The notes: a model not told the origin generated them from the letters alone. Shown: positions 15,717 through 24,140, counted from the first letter of the stretch. The stretch is 64,000 bases of DNA from Clostridium muellerianum (GCF_012926525.1 NZ_JABBNI010000020.1:1-64000); one strand, 5' to 3'. Numbers and translations: made by a program.

Positions 15717-16457
15717 TTATGAAAATTGTCTTTTCATTTTTTTAATGTGAAACAGCATTACATGAGCATTTTTTTCAGCCCATTTCAAAGAAGTAATCAA
15801 TTTATCACATACAGATATGATTTCATCATTTTCACTAGGAGTATCAAGCACTTTTTTAATATTCACATTTGGATTTTTAGATAATGCTTCAATCATCCTT
15901 AATATAGCTTCAAGAGAGTAATTTGCACAACGAAGGGAACGAATAATTTTTAATCGTCTAATATCTTCGTCTCTATACACACGATAACCATTTTGTTTTC
16001 GCTTTACACTTAATAATCCATTCATTTCCCAATTTCTCAAAGCATCCATGGAAACTTGTAAATATTCAGCAGCCTCTTTCCTTTTAAAAGATAATGTATC
16101 TGTTGTTTCATTAGATAATAATTGTTTTACACTTTCTATGGCTTCTTCTGCATTACTCTGTTCTTTTTGTATTTGCTCTACATAATCCTGTGTAAGAGAA
16201 ATAGCTTTTTTAAAATTTCCTGCTGCAGATAATTTTACAATCTCAACAACCTTTTTACGCAGACCATTTTGAAGCACTTCAATTTTAAAAGCAATTCTTG
16301 CAAGCTTAAATTGCTCAATATGAAGGTCTGTGAAAACACGATAACCATTAGATTGCCTGCGAGGTTTAGGAATAAGGCTAAGTTCTTCATATAGCCTCAC
16401 CGTGTTAGGATGTATCCCTATTATTTTTGCCACTTCTGCCGTCCTATAGGTATTCAT
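15717..16457 (-). CDS. MerR family regulator with two MerR-type HTH domains
   Basis: 246 residues, against about 120-150 for ordinary MerR proteins or 270 with an effector domain. Residues 1-70 are one MerR HTH (Y-R-T-A-E-V-A-K-I-I-G-I-H-P-N-T-V-R-L-Y-E-E, then G-Y-R-V-F-T). A helical linker follows, then residues 123-190 repeat the fold (F-K-R-K-E-A-A-E-Y-L-Q-V-S-M-D-A-L-R-N-W-E, then N-G-Y-R-V-Y-R-D-E-D-I). No drug-binding GyrI domain is present. It precedes the ABC-2 exporter on the same strand and both promoters carry the same operator, so autoregulation with control of the pump is likely. AGAGGTGAA precedes the ATG. Confidence 0.9.
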   Translation of the reverse strand: MNTYRTAEVAKIIGIHPNTVRLYEELSLIPKPRRQSNGYRVFTDLHIEQFKLARIAFKIEVLQNGLRKKVVEIVKLSAAGNFKKAISLTQDYVEQIQKEQSNAEEAIESVKQLLSNETTDTLSFKRKEAAEYLQVSMDALRNWEMNGLLSVKRKQNGYRVYRDEDIRRLKIIRSLRCANYSLEAILRMIEALSKNPNVNIKKVLDTPSENDEIISVCDKLITSLKWAEKNAHVMLFHIKKMKRQFS

Positions 16458-16480
16458 TTTTTAATTCACCTCTATTCTAT

Positions 16481-16522
16481 AATACCATCAATCAAAAGTC
16501 TGGTGTTATAGTGGAGAGTTTA
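16481..16522 (-). promoter_or_regulatory. MerR-type operator at the merR promoter
   Basis: ATACCATCAATC and its partner TGGTGTTAT form an imperfect inverted repeat, continuous with a GTGGAGAGTTTA block shared with 15600-15610. The site lies 24 bases upstream of the regulator's ATG, as expected for autoregulation. Confidence 0.65.
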
Positions 16523-16532
16523 ATTATATTAG

Positions 16533-16874
16533 TTATCCTTTTTCTTTACTGGTTCGCATTAAGTCCCTATATAAAAATATCATAGTAATAAAAAAACTTA
16601 ATACCGCAAAACCGATATTTAGAGTTTTGCTATGTATAAATTCTCCTATAAAAGGCATTACCATAAGAAAATAAATTATAATTAGAGGATATGCTAATTT
16701 TCTCAGTTTACGAGTCTCCACAAATTCAGACATACTAGCAACAAATAAAAATATTATAATTATTGTTATTATGATTTCTGGTAATTTCACTCTCATAAAC
16801 ATTGCTGCCACTTCAGCTGCACTCATAATAAACGCTAGTATTGTTAGAATATTTGCTATAGATTTAAATTTCAT
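16533..16874 (-). CDS. Small membrane protein with four helices
   Basis: 113 residues from ATG 16874; AGGAG lies nine bases before it, whereas the upstream ATG at 16883 touches the ribosome site. Four hydrophobic segments (about 6-26, 32-48, 60-78 and 86-103) are joined by short charged loops (E-T-R-K-L-R-K-L). I recognise no family. It precedes the MerR gene on the same strand but is separated by the MerR operator, so it is not necessarily co-transcribed. Confidence 0.6.
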   Translation of the reverse strand: MKFKSIANILTILAFIMSAAEVAAMFMRVKLPEIIITIIIIFLFVASMSEFVETRKLRKLAYPLIIIYFLMVMPFIGEFIHSKTLNIGFAVLSFFITMIFLYRDLMRTSKEKG

Positions 16875-16977
16875 AAATACCATCTCCTAATATCAATCAC
16901 ACTACTAGATATATATAATGAAATGGCTTACTTTATGCTTAAAGTAAATTGGGGCGCTGTTACACTAAGTATAACTT

Positions 16978-17100
16978 AACTTTTGTACATGCAATTTTGA
17001 CTTAATATGAGCATAATGCTACACAAGTGAATGTAAGCGAAGTAACTTTAAACTGTATACATAATACATTATTACAGCGTAAGACTCCACCTTAATTTCT
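16978..17100. repeat. Dispersed-element flank sequence, element B1
   Basis: GAGCATAATGCTACACAAGT, then GAATGTAAGCGAAGTAACTT and TAAACTGTATAC, aligns with the reverse complement of the right flank of the element at 56311-56400 (AGCATTATGCCGTACAATGT, then AAGTAACTTTCAATTGTAT). CTTAATAT at 16991-16998 matches the flank of element A. It appears to be a partial copy; no coding potential. Confidence 0.5.
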
Positions 17101-17185
17101 AAGCGTTATAAGTTATAGATTAAATATAATTTTGAATTGATAAAATCACCTATGACAATATAATTATATGTGTACGTTTGAAGTT

Positions 17186-17434
17186 ACTAGTTTTGATTTT
17201 AACTTTTATGCAGTGATATATGATAAGTGTGTCATCACATTAGCTAAATTGTTTTAGTATTATTCTTAGTTCTAAGTTTTGGAAAGCCTTAGAACTTTAG
17301 TCCTGTTTGAGGGAACCGAGTTTGACAAAGTTCTTAGGCTTTCCAAAACTTAGGACTTTAGAATAATTAAAACATTTAGCCGTGATGACACACTTATCAT
17401 ATATCACGGAGTAAAAGTTAAAATTCAAACTTTC
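17186..17434. repeat. Very long palindrome of about 110-base arms
   Basis: The left arm runs from CTAGTTTTGATTTTAACTTT through GTGATATATGATAAGTGTGT, TTAGTTCTAAGTTTTGGAAA and GCCTTAGAACTTT. The right arm, read in reverse complement, runs from GAAAGTTTGAATTTTAACTT through the same landmarks. A central loop near 17300-17328 contains GTTTGAGGGAACCGAGTTTG. The arms differ by scattered substitutions and small gaps. It fills the 16.9-17.5 kb gap; no open frame is credible there. The end sequence TGCAGTGAAAGTTTG also occurs at 30218-30231. Confidence 0.8.
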
Positions 17435-17476
17435 ACTGCATCCTCATATCGCATAAATTTTAGTACTATATGGATT

Positions 17477-18013
17477 TTATTTAATACAAAGTGCTTGAAA
17501 GCATAATGTATCATTACTATAACCTTTGATGAGATTTTCTTCATGCTTTATGTATACTGGATTACCACCATAAACAGGATGAATATATTTCACTTCTATT
17601 TCATTACTTTGAGTAGTATCACAAAGTTCTTTAAGAATAAATAACCCTTGTACAACAGGATTTTCTGTTAGATGAATAGAATTTGTATCTCCTGTTACGT
17701 GACTAAAATTTGAAATTTCTTCTTTTGAAAAACTGCGCCATAAAGTTCCACAGTCTTTAACATTTTCTTTTTGAACAGATTCTTTAACCTTTACATTCAT
17801 CATTAAATAAACTGTTAATGTTTCTGCAATTTCATTATTAACATATCCACTACAGTTAATTACACAAAGCTTTCTGCTGCTTTTTACAATTTCATTTTTA
17901 TAAATTTCATTATCTAGTTTTGATTGGAAGCGTTGATATTTTACTTTGGCAATAAATGCACCATCGTAAAAAAAATCTTCCTTCATAGTAAATGCTTTAA
18001 ATAAATCTATCAT
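17477..18013 (-). CDS. MaoC-like hotdog-fold dehydratase
   Basis: 178 residues. The second half carries a MaoC-type hydratase motif, F-S-H-V-T-G-D-T-N-S-I-H-L near residues 103-115 with D109 and H114 as the likely catalytic pair, followed by P-V-V-Q-G-L-F in the position of the usual A-x-x-V-x-H-G. Residues 14-80 resemble a first, incomplete hotdog strand set, so this may be a shortened double hotdog. The enzyme class hydrates or dehydrates acyl-CoA or acyl-ACP. It follows fabG on the same strand with a 66-base gap, consistent with a reductase plus dehydratase pair. Confidence 0.75.
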   Translation of the reverse strand: MIDLFKAFTMKEDFFYDGAFIAKVKYQRFQSKLDNEIYKNEIVKSSRKLCVINCSGYVNNEIAETLTVYLMMNVKVKESVQKENVKDCGTLWRSFSKEEISNFSHVTGDTNSIHLTENPVVQGLFILKELCDTTQSNEIEVKYIHPVYGGNPVYIKHEENLIKGYSNDTLCFQALCIK

Positions 18014-18079
18014 TTAATTTTCCACCTTAATATCAATATAATAGTTAGGATTTTCCACCGTCTAAATCTCCCAATGGTT

Positions 18080-18835
18080 TTACTGCATTACCATACCACC
18101 ATCAACATTTATAACTTGCCCTGTAATATATTCTGACATGTTTGAAACGAGAAACAAAACAGCACTAGCTACTGCTTCAGGCCTACCATAAGCTTTCATT
18201 GGAATTTTGGATAACATCTCTTCAGTTACTTTTTCTGGAAGTGCTGCTGTCATATCTGTTGCTATATATCCTGGAGCAACAGCATTTACCTTTATGCCAC
18301 GATCTGCTAATTCTCTTGCTGTTGTTTTAGTAAAACCTATAAGCCCAGCCTTAGAAGCAGCATAATTTGCCTGACCAACATTTCCTGTTATACCTACAAC
18401 ACTAGCCATATTAACTATACTGCCAGATTTTTGTCTTAACATCTGCTTTGATACAAATTTAGTACAGTTAAATGCTCCCGTGAGATTTGTACTTATTACC
18501 TTATCCCAGTTTTCTTTTTTCATGGTCATCATTATACCATCACTTGTAACCCCAGCATTATTTACTAATATATCTATCCTTTTGAACCTTGCAATTATAG
18601 CTTTTACAACCTCTTTCGTTGATTCCTCTGAACTCACATCATGTTTTAAGCCTAAAGCTTCAACATCATAAGCTGATGATATTTCATTTGCTGCTTGTTT
18701 TGCTCGTTCTTCATTAGTTCCCGTTACCACTATTTTTACTTTTTCTGCTGCTAATTTCTCTGCAATAGCTCTCCCAAGTCCTCGTGTTCCTCCTGTTACT
18801 AACGCCACTTTATCAGTTAAACCTAAATCAATCAT
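18080..18835 (-). CDS. fabG: 3-oxoacyl-ACP/CoA reductase FabG-like (SDR)
   Basis: 251 residues, classical short-chain dehydrogenase. The cofactor site T-G-G-T-R-G-L-G is at 14-21, N-N-A-G at 92-95, catalytic Ser145, and Y158-A-A-S-K162. The end I-T-G-Q-V-I-N-V-D-G-G-M-V is standard for FabG. It reduces beta-ketoacyl thioesters with NADPH. The paired MaoC-like gene and TetR regulator, with no other fab genes, suggest a secondary acyl-thioester route rather than the housekeeping FASII fabG. GGAGG precedes ATG at good spacing. Confidence 0.9.
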   Translation of the reverse strand: MIDLGLTDKVALVTGGTRGLGRAIAEKLAAEKVKIVVTGTNEERAKQAANEISSAYDVEALGLKHDVSSEESTKEVVKAIIARFKRIDILVNNAGVTSDGIMMTMKKENWDKVISTNLTGAFNCTKFVSKQMLRQKSGSIVNMASVVGITGNVGQANYAASKAGLIGFTKTTARELADRGIKVNAVAPGYIATDMTAALPEKVTEEMLSKIPMKAYGRPEAVASAVLFLVSNMSEYITGQVINVDGGMVMQ

Positions 18836-18863
18836 ATTGTTACCTCCAATTTATGAAATAGTT

Positions 18864-19484
18864 TTATTTAATGTATTCTCTAAGCAACCTTTTGAATCCA
18901 TTTAAATTATATTCATAAGAAAATCTTACTACGTTCCTTCGTTCATTAACCTCCATATCACCTTCCAATGAATCCAATAATAGATTAAGCATATTATCAA
19001 ATACCATTCTTATAATTTTGTAACTTTGAACCATATCACAATTATTCAAACCACACTTCTGTAAAAATGCAATTTCATGTTGTGTCATATTTTCCATTAT
19101 TTCTTTTTTCAAATTCTCATATCTTGTTCCTTTACTATATCTAAGTAAAATTAACAATCTCTTTCTCTTTGCTATTAAATCATCTATTCTTCTATGGGTT
19201 GGAAGGTACCTTTCTAAGTTTTGCTGATTTTTCAAAAAAGCTTTTGTTAATATTGGAAATATTCTAGAATTATAATCTCTCAATATATCTGCAAAAGATT
19301 GCGGTAAAACAGTATAAAACAACTCTTCTTTGTTCTTAAAATAAATGTAAATATTGCCTACCGAAATATTTGCTTTTGCAGCAATATGACTCATTTTCGT
19401 ATTTAAGTATCCTTTTTCTAAAAATATATCTATTGCTGCATTTTCAATTGCTTTTTTAACCTCATCTTTTTTTACTTGAACCAT
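18864..19484 (-). CDS. TetR/AcrR family regulator
   Basis: 206 residues from ATG 19484 with GGAG seven bases upstream; the frame is open to 19556 but without a ribosome site. The N-terminal HTH reads I-F-L-E-K-G-Y-L-N-T-K-M-S-H-I-A-A-K-A-N, then I-S-V-G-N-I-Y-I-Y-F-K-N-K-E-E-L-F. The C-terminal ligand domain contains L-L-R-Y-S-K-G-T-R-Y-E. It is 28 bases upstream of fabG, so it probably heads a TetR-fabG-MaoC operon and controls it. The regulator at 21115 is a paralogue sharing the K-G-T-R-Y-E motif. Confidence 0.9.
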   Translation of the reverse strand: MVQVKKDEVKKAIENAAIDIFLEKGYLNTKMSHIAAKANISVGNIYIYFKNKEELFYTVLPQSFADILRDYNSRIFPILTKAFLKNQQNLERYLPTHRRIDDLIAKRKRLLILLRYSKGTRYENLKKEIMENMTQHEIAFLQKCGLNNCDMVQSYKIIRMVFDNMLNLLLDSLEGDMEVNERRNVVRFSYEYNLNGFKRLLREYIK

Positions 19485-19565
19485 TTTATTCTCCATTATC
19501 TTAAAACTGAATTTATAATTCATTTTTATGTTAGTACTAAATTGTTTATTTGTCAATCATATGAT

Positions 19566-20480
19566 TTATCTCAGTATCATACTCCAAATAGGCACTGACA
19601 ATAAAGTCATAACAGTAGAAAACACCACTAGTTTTGTACCAAATACATAATCTCCATCATACTTAGCTGCTAAAATAGCTGTAGTACTCCCTGCTGGCAT
19701 TCCTGTTAAAAGAACTGCTACACCAATAATAAGCTTATCAATCCCAGCTAATTTGCATCCAATAAACACCAATCCAGGAATCATTACAAGTCTGATTACA
19801 GTAAAATATATAACATCCTTATTAATCATAGTTTTTAAATCATCAACTTCTGCTATAATACAACCTATCAATATCATGGTAAGTGCTGTAGTACACTGAC
19901 CTAAATTACTTATAGTTTTCTCAATGAATACAGGTAGATGTATTCTTGTAACCATTAATAAAAATCCAATGTAAACAGCTATCATACAAGGATGCAGTAC
20001 TACTTTTTTAATTGCTGATTTTTTATCAGTTTCATCCGTAAACTGTGACAATCCAGCTGACCACATAGCAATTCTATTCGGAATACAAAAAATAGACGAA
20101 TACATAAGTCCTGTTGCTCCAAATATACCTTGTGCAATAGGATTCCCTAAAAAACCTGAATTGGATACTAGTGTTCCATATTTGAAAATCTTTCTTTTTC
20201 TTATATCATAACTATTAAAAGCAAATTTACAGATAATATAAGAAAGGGTCTGCGCAAGTGCAGCAATCACTATAATAACTACAAACTTCTTTAGTAATGC
20301 CATATTGAAATCAATTCTGAAAGAAGTGATTATATTGCATGGTAAAATAAGATTTAAAACCAATTCAGTTAATACTGATTTTGCCTTTTCTGTAAGTACT
20401 CCCTTTTTCCTCATAAACACTCCAATAATCACTATTAAAAACATTGTACCTTGGAGTGTCCACATTGCATTAAAGTTCAT
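19566..20480 (-). CDS. AEC family transporter
   Basis: 304 residues with about ten membrane helices, in the auxin efflux carrier fold. Recognisable family phrases are L-V-L-N-L-I-L-P-C-N-I-I-T-S-F in helix 2, N-S-G-F-L-G-N-P-I-A-Q-G near residue 112, and T-G-M-P-A-G-S-T-T-A-I-L-A near the end. Bacterial members export or import malate and other organic acids. It lies directly upstream of the TetR gene on the same strand with an 81-base gap. AAGGAAG precedes the ATG. Confidence 0.9.
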   Translation of the reverse strand: MNFNAMWTLQGTMFLIVIIGVFMRKKGVLTEKAKSVLTELVLNLILPCNIITSFRIDFNMALLKKFVVIIVIAALAQTLSYIICKFAFNSYDIRKRKIFKYGTLVSNSGFLGNPIAQGIFGATGLMYSSIFCIPNRIAMWSAGLSQFTDETDKKSAIKKVVLHPCMIAVYIGFLLMVTRIHLPVFIEKTISNLGQCTTALTMILIGCIIAEVDDLKTMINKDVIYFTVIRLVMIPGLVFIGCKLAGIDKLIIGVAVLLTGMPAGSTTAILAAKYDGDYVFGTKLVVFSTVMTLLSVPIWSMILR

Positions 20481-20524
20481 TAATTTTACTTCCTTTCATT
20501 TTGCCATGTGTTCGTAAAGTTGAG

Positions 20525-20884
20525 TTATAATAAATCCTGCTTTAACATTTCCCTATAAATATGTTTTATGGCTACAAATTGGCCTCCAATAAAGTACCCC
20601 TCATCATACAGATTAATATGAACTACTTTAACAATAGCAGGTATAGTCATTTTGTTATACTTAAATATCACTTCTAGTATATCATCTATATCAAACTTTG
20701 TATTTGATATAAATCCTATTCCTGAAATAGAAACATCTACGGTTAACCTTTCCAAATGAACATGTTTAGAATTTACACTTATAATTCTTAACATATCATT
20801 ATAACCATACCTTTTATTTATTCTACGATCTCTTTTAAATATCTGATACCTATCAAATAAATAACTAAAATTATTCTTTTTCAT
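20525..20884 (-). CDS. PilZ domain protein (c-di-GMP binding)
   Basis: 119 residues. The PilZ motif is R-D-R-R-I-N-K-R-Y (R-x-x-x-R pattern near residues 18-25), followed by T-V-D-V-S-I-S-G-I-G-F (D-x-S-x-x-G near residues 49-56). The remaining strands form a beta barrel. It is a stand-alone receptor of cyclic di-GMP, cytosolic. AGAGGTAG precedes the ATG. It is divergent from the TetR gene at 21115. The HD-GYP protein at 24141 is a plausible enzyme of the same signalling network. Confidence 0.85.
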   Translation of the reverse strand: MKKNNFSYLFDRYQIFKRDRRINKRYGYNDMLRIISVNSKHVHLERLTVDVSISGIGFISNTKFDIDDILEVIFKYNKMTIPAIVKVVHINLYDEGYFIGGQFVAIKHIYREMLKQDLL

Positions 20885-21074
20885 ACTACCTCTCGCTTTT
20901 TTATGAATATCAAAATAATGACACTATTATATTCTTCACAAATCATATTTTTCAAAACATTATATCATATTGTAGAAATTTGACGCAATTTTTTATCCAT
21001 AATTATTCTGTTCAATAAAATTTTTCCACTATAAACTTCTAGACAATTAGAAAAAGAAGGAGTATAATGCAATC

Positions 21075-21108
21075 AAAAGAGAATATGTCATTCTCTTTTA
21101 TAGGAGGT
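21075..21108 (+). promoter_or_regulatory. Perfect hairpin abutting the Shine-Dalgarno of the second TetR gene
   Basis: AAAAGAGAAT (21075-21084) and ATTCTCTTTT (21090-21099) flank a five-base loop and end three bases before the AGGAGGT site at 21102-21108. An in-frame upstream ATG at 21067 has its own AAGGAG, so two starts are possible. Confidence 0.5.
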
Positions 21109-21114
21109 ACAAAT

Positions 21115-21726
21115 ATGGTTCAATACAAAAAAGAAGATATTAAAGAAAAAATTGATAACGCAGCATTAAAAATCTTTGTAGAAAAAGGATATGAAAAAGC
21201 AAAAATTTCTAACATTGCAACAGAATCAAATGTTTCAGTTGGAAATATATATAGGTACTATAAGAGCAAGGAAGAAATATTTTATTCAATAGCCCCTGAA
21301 AGTGTATTAGAAAACCTAAAAAGTATTTTGATCAATAAGCTTACATTTGCAAAGGACAAAACGTTAAGTGAGCTAAACTCAAAGAATGATTTTCAACTTG
21401 TAAATGAAGAATTTATCGATTATATGATTAAAAACAGAGATCAAATTTTAATAATGTTTATTGGAAGTAAAGGTACAAGATATGAAAGTCTAAAGGATGA
21501 AGCTATAAATTATATGATAAAAATCATAAAAGAAAATTATTCAAAAGAAAACAATAAAATTATCTATGATTCCATGAACTATAGGATTATTAAAATCATA
21601 TATAAAAATTTCATTGAAATGATAATGCAGATTCTTAAGGAGTCAAATTCCTCTGAAGATATAAAAAAGTCATTTAAAATTATAAATCTTTATCATCTAT
21701 TTGGAGTTACCAATTTATTTAAATAA
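21115..21726 (+). CDS. TetR/AcrR family regulator
   Basis: 203 residues from ATG 21115 with AGGAGGT six bases upstream; an in-frame ATG at 21067 with its own AAGGAG would add 16 residues. HTH: I-F-V-E-K-G-Y-E-K-A-K-I-S-N-I-A-T-E-S-N, then V-S-V-G-N-I-Y-R-Y-Y-K-S-K-E-E-I-F. The C-terminal domain carries G-S-K-G-T-R-Y-E-S-L-K, as in the TetR at 18864, so the two are paralogues. It is followed after 27 bases by the EFR1 gene and probably regulates it. Confidence 0.9.
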   Translation: MVQYKKEDIKEKIDNAALKIFVEKGYEKAKISNIATESNVSVGNIYRYYKSKEEIFYSIAPESVLENLKSILINKLTFAKDKTLSELNSKNDFQLVNEEFIDYMIKNRDQILIMFIGSKGTRYESLKDEAINYMIKIIKENYSKENNKIIYDSMNYRIIKIIYKNFIEMIMQILKESNSSEDIKKSFKIINLYHLFGVTNLFK

Positions 21727-21753
21727 TTAATGAAAAATAAGGAGTGTCACGAA

Positions 21754-22560
21754 ATGAAAACCATAATATATTATTTTACAGCTACAGGAAACAGCTTGGA
21801 CGTAGCTAAAAGTATTGAAAAATCTCTTGAGGAAACTGAACTTATATCTATACCTAAATTAAGTGATTATAAAATTGTAGCACCTGCCGCAGAAAAAGTA
21901 GGTTTTGTATTTCCAGTATATGACTATAGTATTCCTCTAGTAGTAAAAGATTTTTTAAACAAATTGGATTTATCTAATACAAGTTATATTTTTGCTACAG
22001 TAACCTGTAATTTCTTACCTGGACTTGCACTTGACAAAGTTGATTCTATATTAAAAGAAAAGAAAAAGAAATTAAATAGTGGGTTTGTAATAAAAATGCC
22101 TGGAACTTATATAGCTATGTATGGTGCAAATTCAGAAAAAACTCAAATAAAAAAATTCAAACAAAAGGATAAAAAAATTACTACAATTATAGATTGCATA
22201 GAAAACTGTAAAAATCATGGTATTGAAAAAAGCAAATTAATTATTGATAGACTTTTAGCACCAAAGTTTGAAAAATCCATGGACAACTTTCCTACTAAAG
22301 ACAGAAGCTTTTGTGTTGATGATAATTGTATAGGATGTGGAATTTGCAGCAAAGTTTGTGCCTTTGATAATATTAAAATCATAGATGGTAAACCTAATTG
22401 GCATCATGGATGTCAGCAATGTTTTGCCTGCATACATTTGTGTCCAAAAGTCTCCATACAAATAGGAACGGATACAATAAATAAAAAAAGATACAAAAAC
22501 CCTAACATTTCTCTGCAGGATATTATAAGTGCAAATAGTTCGTTGAAAAAAACTGAATAA
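21754..22560 (+). CDS. EFR1 family flavodoxin-ferredoxin protein
   Basis: 268 residues from ATG 21754 with AAGGAG eight bases upstream; an earlier ATG at 21730 has no ribosome site. The N-terminal flavodoxin-like fold starts I-I-Y-Y-F-T-A-T-G-N-S with the FMN phosphate loop. The C-terminal part has two 4Fe-4S motifs, C-I-G-C-G-I-C-S-K-V-C and C-Q-Q-C-F-A-C-I-H-L-C-P, near residues 195-238. Such proteins are assumed to carry electrons between flavin and iron-sulfur centres; the partner is unknown. It is co-transcribed with the TetR regulator. Confidence 0.9.
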   Translation: MKTIIYYFTATGNSLDVAKSIEKSLEETELISIPKLSDYKIVAPAAEKVGFVFPVYDYSIPLVVKDFLNKLDLSNTSYIFATVTCNFLPGLALDKVDSILKEKKKKLNSGFVIKMPGTYIAMYGANSEKTQIKKFKQKDKKITTIIDCIENCKNHGIEKSKLIIDRLLAPKFEKSMDNFPTKDRSFCVDDNCIGCGICSKVCAFDNIKIIDGKPNWHHGCQQCFACIHLCPKVSIQIGTDTINKKRYKNPNISLQDIISANSSLKKTE

Positions 22561-22674
22561 AAATTGTACTATAAATAGCTGCTGCCAAAAATTAATGAGG
22601 GATGCATAAAGGCTTTTCTCAGATATGAATATTAAAATTTTTAAATTTTAATATTCCATTTTTTATAATTCAAG

Positions 22675-23586
22675 TTAATCCTCTAACAACAATTCAGATT
22701 TAAATGCTATTACTGCATTTCCAGAGACTTTAACTTCTACAGGTTCTTTATTTTCTATTTTTACCTCAACTTCAATGATACCTTTCCTTCTTATAGTTTC
22801 ACCCTGTATTGCCTTAAATTTAAATGAAGAATTGTTACATTTAACAAGATTATGATGAACAAGATATGCTCCCAAAGGACCATTTGCATTACCAGTTACA
22901 GGATCTTCATTAATACCTATTGCAGGCGCAAACATTCTTCCGTGTACTAAAATATCACTATCTTCTTCATTAACTGTAAAAACATAATATCCATTACACT
23001 TAATAATGCCACTTAATTTAGAAAGTGCATCGTGCTTTGGTTTAAGTGTATTTAAGGTTTCAACACTTTTTATACCAATCATAACCTTAGAATGGCCCGT
23101 TGAAACAATCTGAACTTCATAATTTTCCAGTAAATCACTGTTTTTTATATTAAGTGCTTTTAAAAGTTCTTTTTTATTTGTGCTATCAATAATATTGCCG
23201 AATTCAACTTTTCCCTGAGTCATAACAATTTTATAATCACCATTTTCCTTTGTTATATCAACAGGCAAAATTCCAGCTCCTGTTTTATGATAAACCCTTG
23301 AAGTATCAAGTTCATTTTCAATAGCACGCACATAATGAGCAGCAATAGTAGCATGCCCACAGATTGGCACTTCATTCGTTGGAGTAAAAAATCTCACATT
23401 AACATCATACTCACTACTGTTCGAAGAAAATATAAAAGCCGTCTCTGAATTGTTAAGCTCTCTAGCTATTTTTTGCATTTCACAGTCAGTTAATCCATCT
23501 GCATTTGTTATTACTCCTGCTGGATTTCCTGTGAATTTTTCCTTTGTAAATGAATCAATTTGATACAAGTTATATTTTCTTATCAT
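22675..23586 (-). CDS. PhzF family isomerase
   Basis: 303 residues, full length for the family. Family motifs: I-D-S-F-T-x-x-x-F-x-G-N-P-A-G-V at 10-25, the catalytic Glu in N-N-S-E-T-A-F-I-F (E48), I-C-G-H-A-T-I-A-A-H near 75, and I-N-E-D-P-V-T-G-N-A-N-G-P-L near 225. PhzF proteins share a diaminopimelate-epimerase-like fold; most non-phenazine members have no known substrate. AGGAGG precedes the ATG. It converges with the EFR1 gene; a weak AT hairpin lies between. Confidence 0.9.
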   Translation of the reverse strand: MIRKYNLYQIDSFTKEKFTGNPAGVITNADGLTDCEMQKIARELNNSETAFIFSSNSSEYDVNVRFFTPTNEVPICGHATIAAHYVRAIENELDTSRVYHKTGAGILPVDITKENGDYKIVMTQGKVEFGNIIDSTNKKELLKALNIKNSDLLENYEVQIVSTGHSKVMIGIKSVETLNTLKPKHDALSKLSGIIKCNGYYVFTVNEEDSDILVHGRMFAPAIGINEDPVTGNANGPLGAYLVHHNLVKCNNSSFKFKAIQGETIRRKGIIEVEVKIENKEPVEVKVSGNAVIAFKSELLLED

Positions 23587-23777
23587 TATCTTGCCTCCTA
23601 AAAGTTTATAGATTGCAATCCATTTTATAAATTCCTATAAATTGATATTAAGTTATTATATAACTAATTATAATGTTACTATAATATACATACTAGTACG
23701 CACTTTTTAGTCACATACTTACCATTTGGAAACGATGATAAGTATGAGTAAGTTGAAAATAAAGAACTAACAAAAAT

Positions 23778-23801
23778 TTAGGGGGGGGATACAAATGTAG
23801 A
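23778..23801 (+). promoter_or_regulatory. G8 tract followed by ATG-TAG start-stop
   Basis: A run of eight G bases, a spacer of ATACAA, then ATG immediately followed by TAG. The G run would act as a strong ribosome site. No further open frame of size follows in register. It may be a decayed gene start or a minimal start-stop element; the role is unknown. Confidence 0.3.
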
Positions 23802-23870
23802 CTTTAAAATTTATAAAGTTTATATGTTTTAAGTGCAATAAAAAAAGAACGCACATAATGACATGGTTTA

Positions 23871-24080
23871 ATGATTATGAAAATTTATAGATCAGCAGCA
23901 AAAGCTGTGAATAAAATAAAGGATAAAATATTAAAAATAATAGCAATTCTAAATTTATATAATAGAAATCTAAATATGAATTACAATAACTTTAAAGGCT
24001 TATACAAAAAAAGTAATAAAATTCTTTTAGAAGATAATTATATTTCTTTATATATGTTGTATAGCAACAAATGGCCCTAA
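23871..24080 (+). CDS. Doubtful small basic ORF
   Basis: 69 codons, lysine- and asparagine-rich, with a helical N-terminal half (K-A-V-N-K-I-K-D-K-I-L-K-I-I-A-I-L) and a tyrosine-rich tail. No ribosome site lies before the ATG and no family is recognised. The strong terminator directly after it (24089-24117) and the G-tract upstream suggest that a transcript crosses this region, but coding is uncertain. Confidence 0.25.
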   Translation: MIMKIYRSAAKAVNKIKDKILKIIAILNLYNRNLNMNYNNFKGLYKKSNKILLEDNYISLYMLYSNKWP

Positions 24081-24088
24081 TCATATAA

Positions 24089-24117
24089 ATTCAGCTATGC
24101 TATCAGCATAGCTGAAT
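24089..24117. terminator. Bidirectional terminator
   Basis: Perfect 13-base arms ATTCAGCTATGCT (24089-24101) and AGCATAGCTGAAT (24105-24117) with a three-base loop. It lies between the small ORF and the convergent HD-GYP gene. Confidence 0.75.
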
Positions 24118-24140
24118 AATTGCAAATATATAATTACAAA

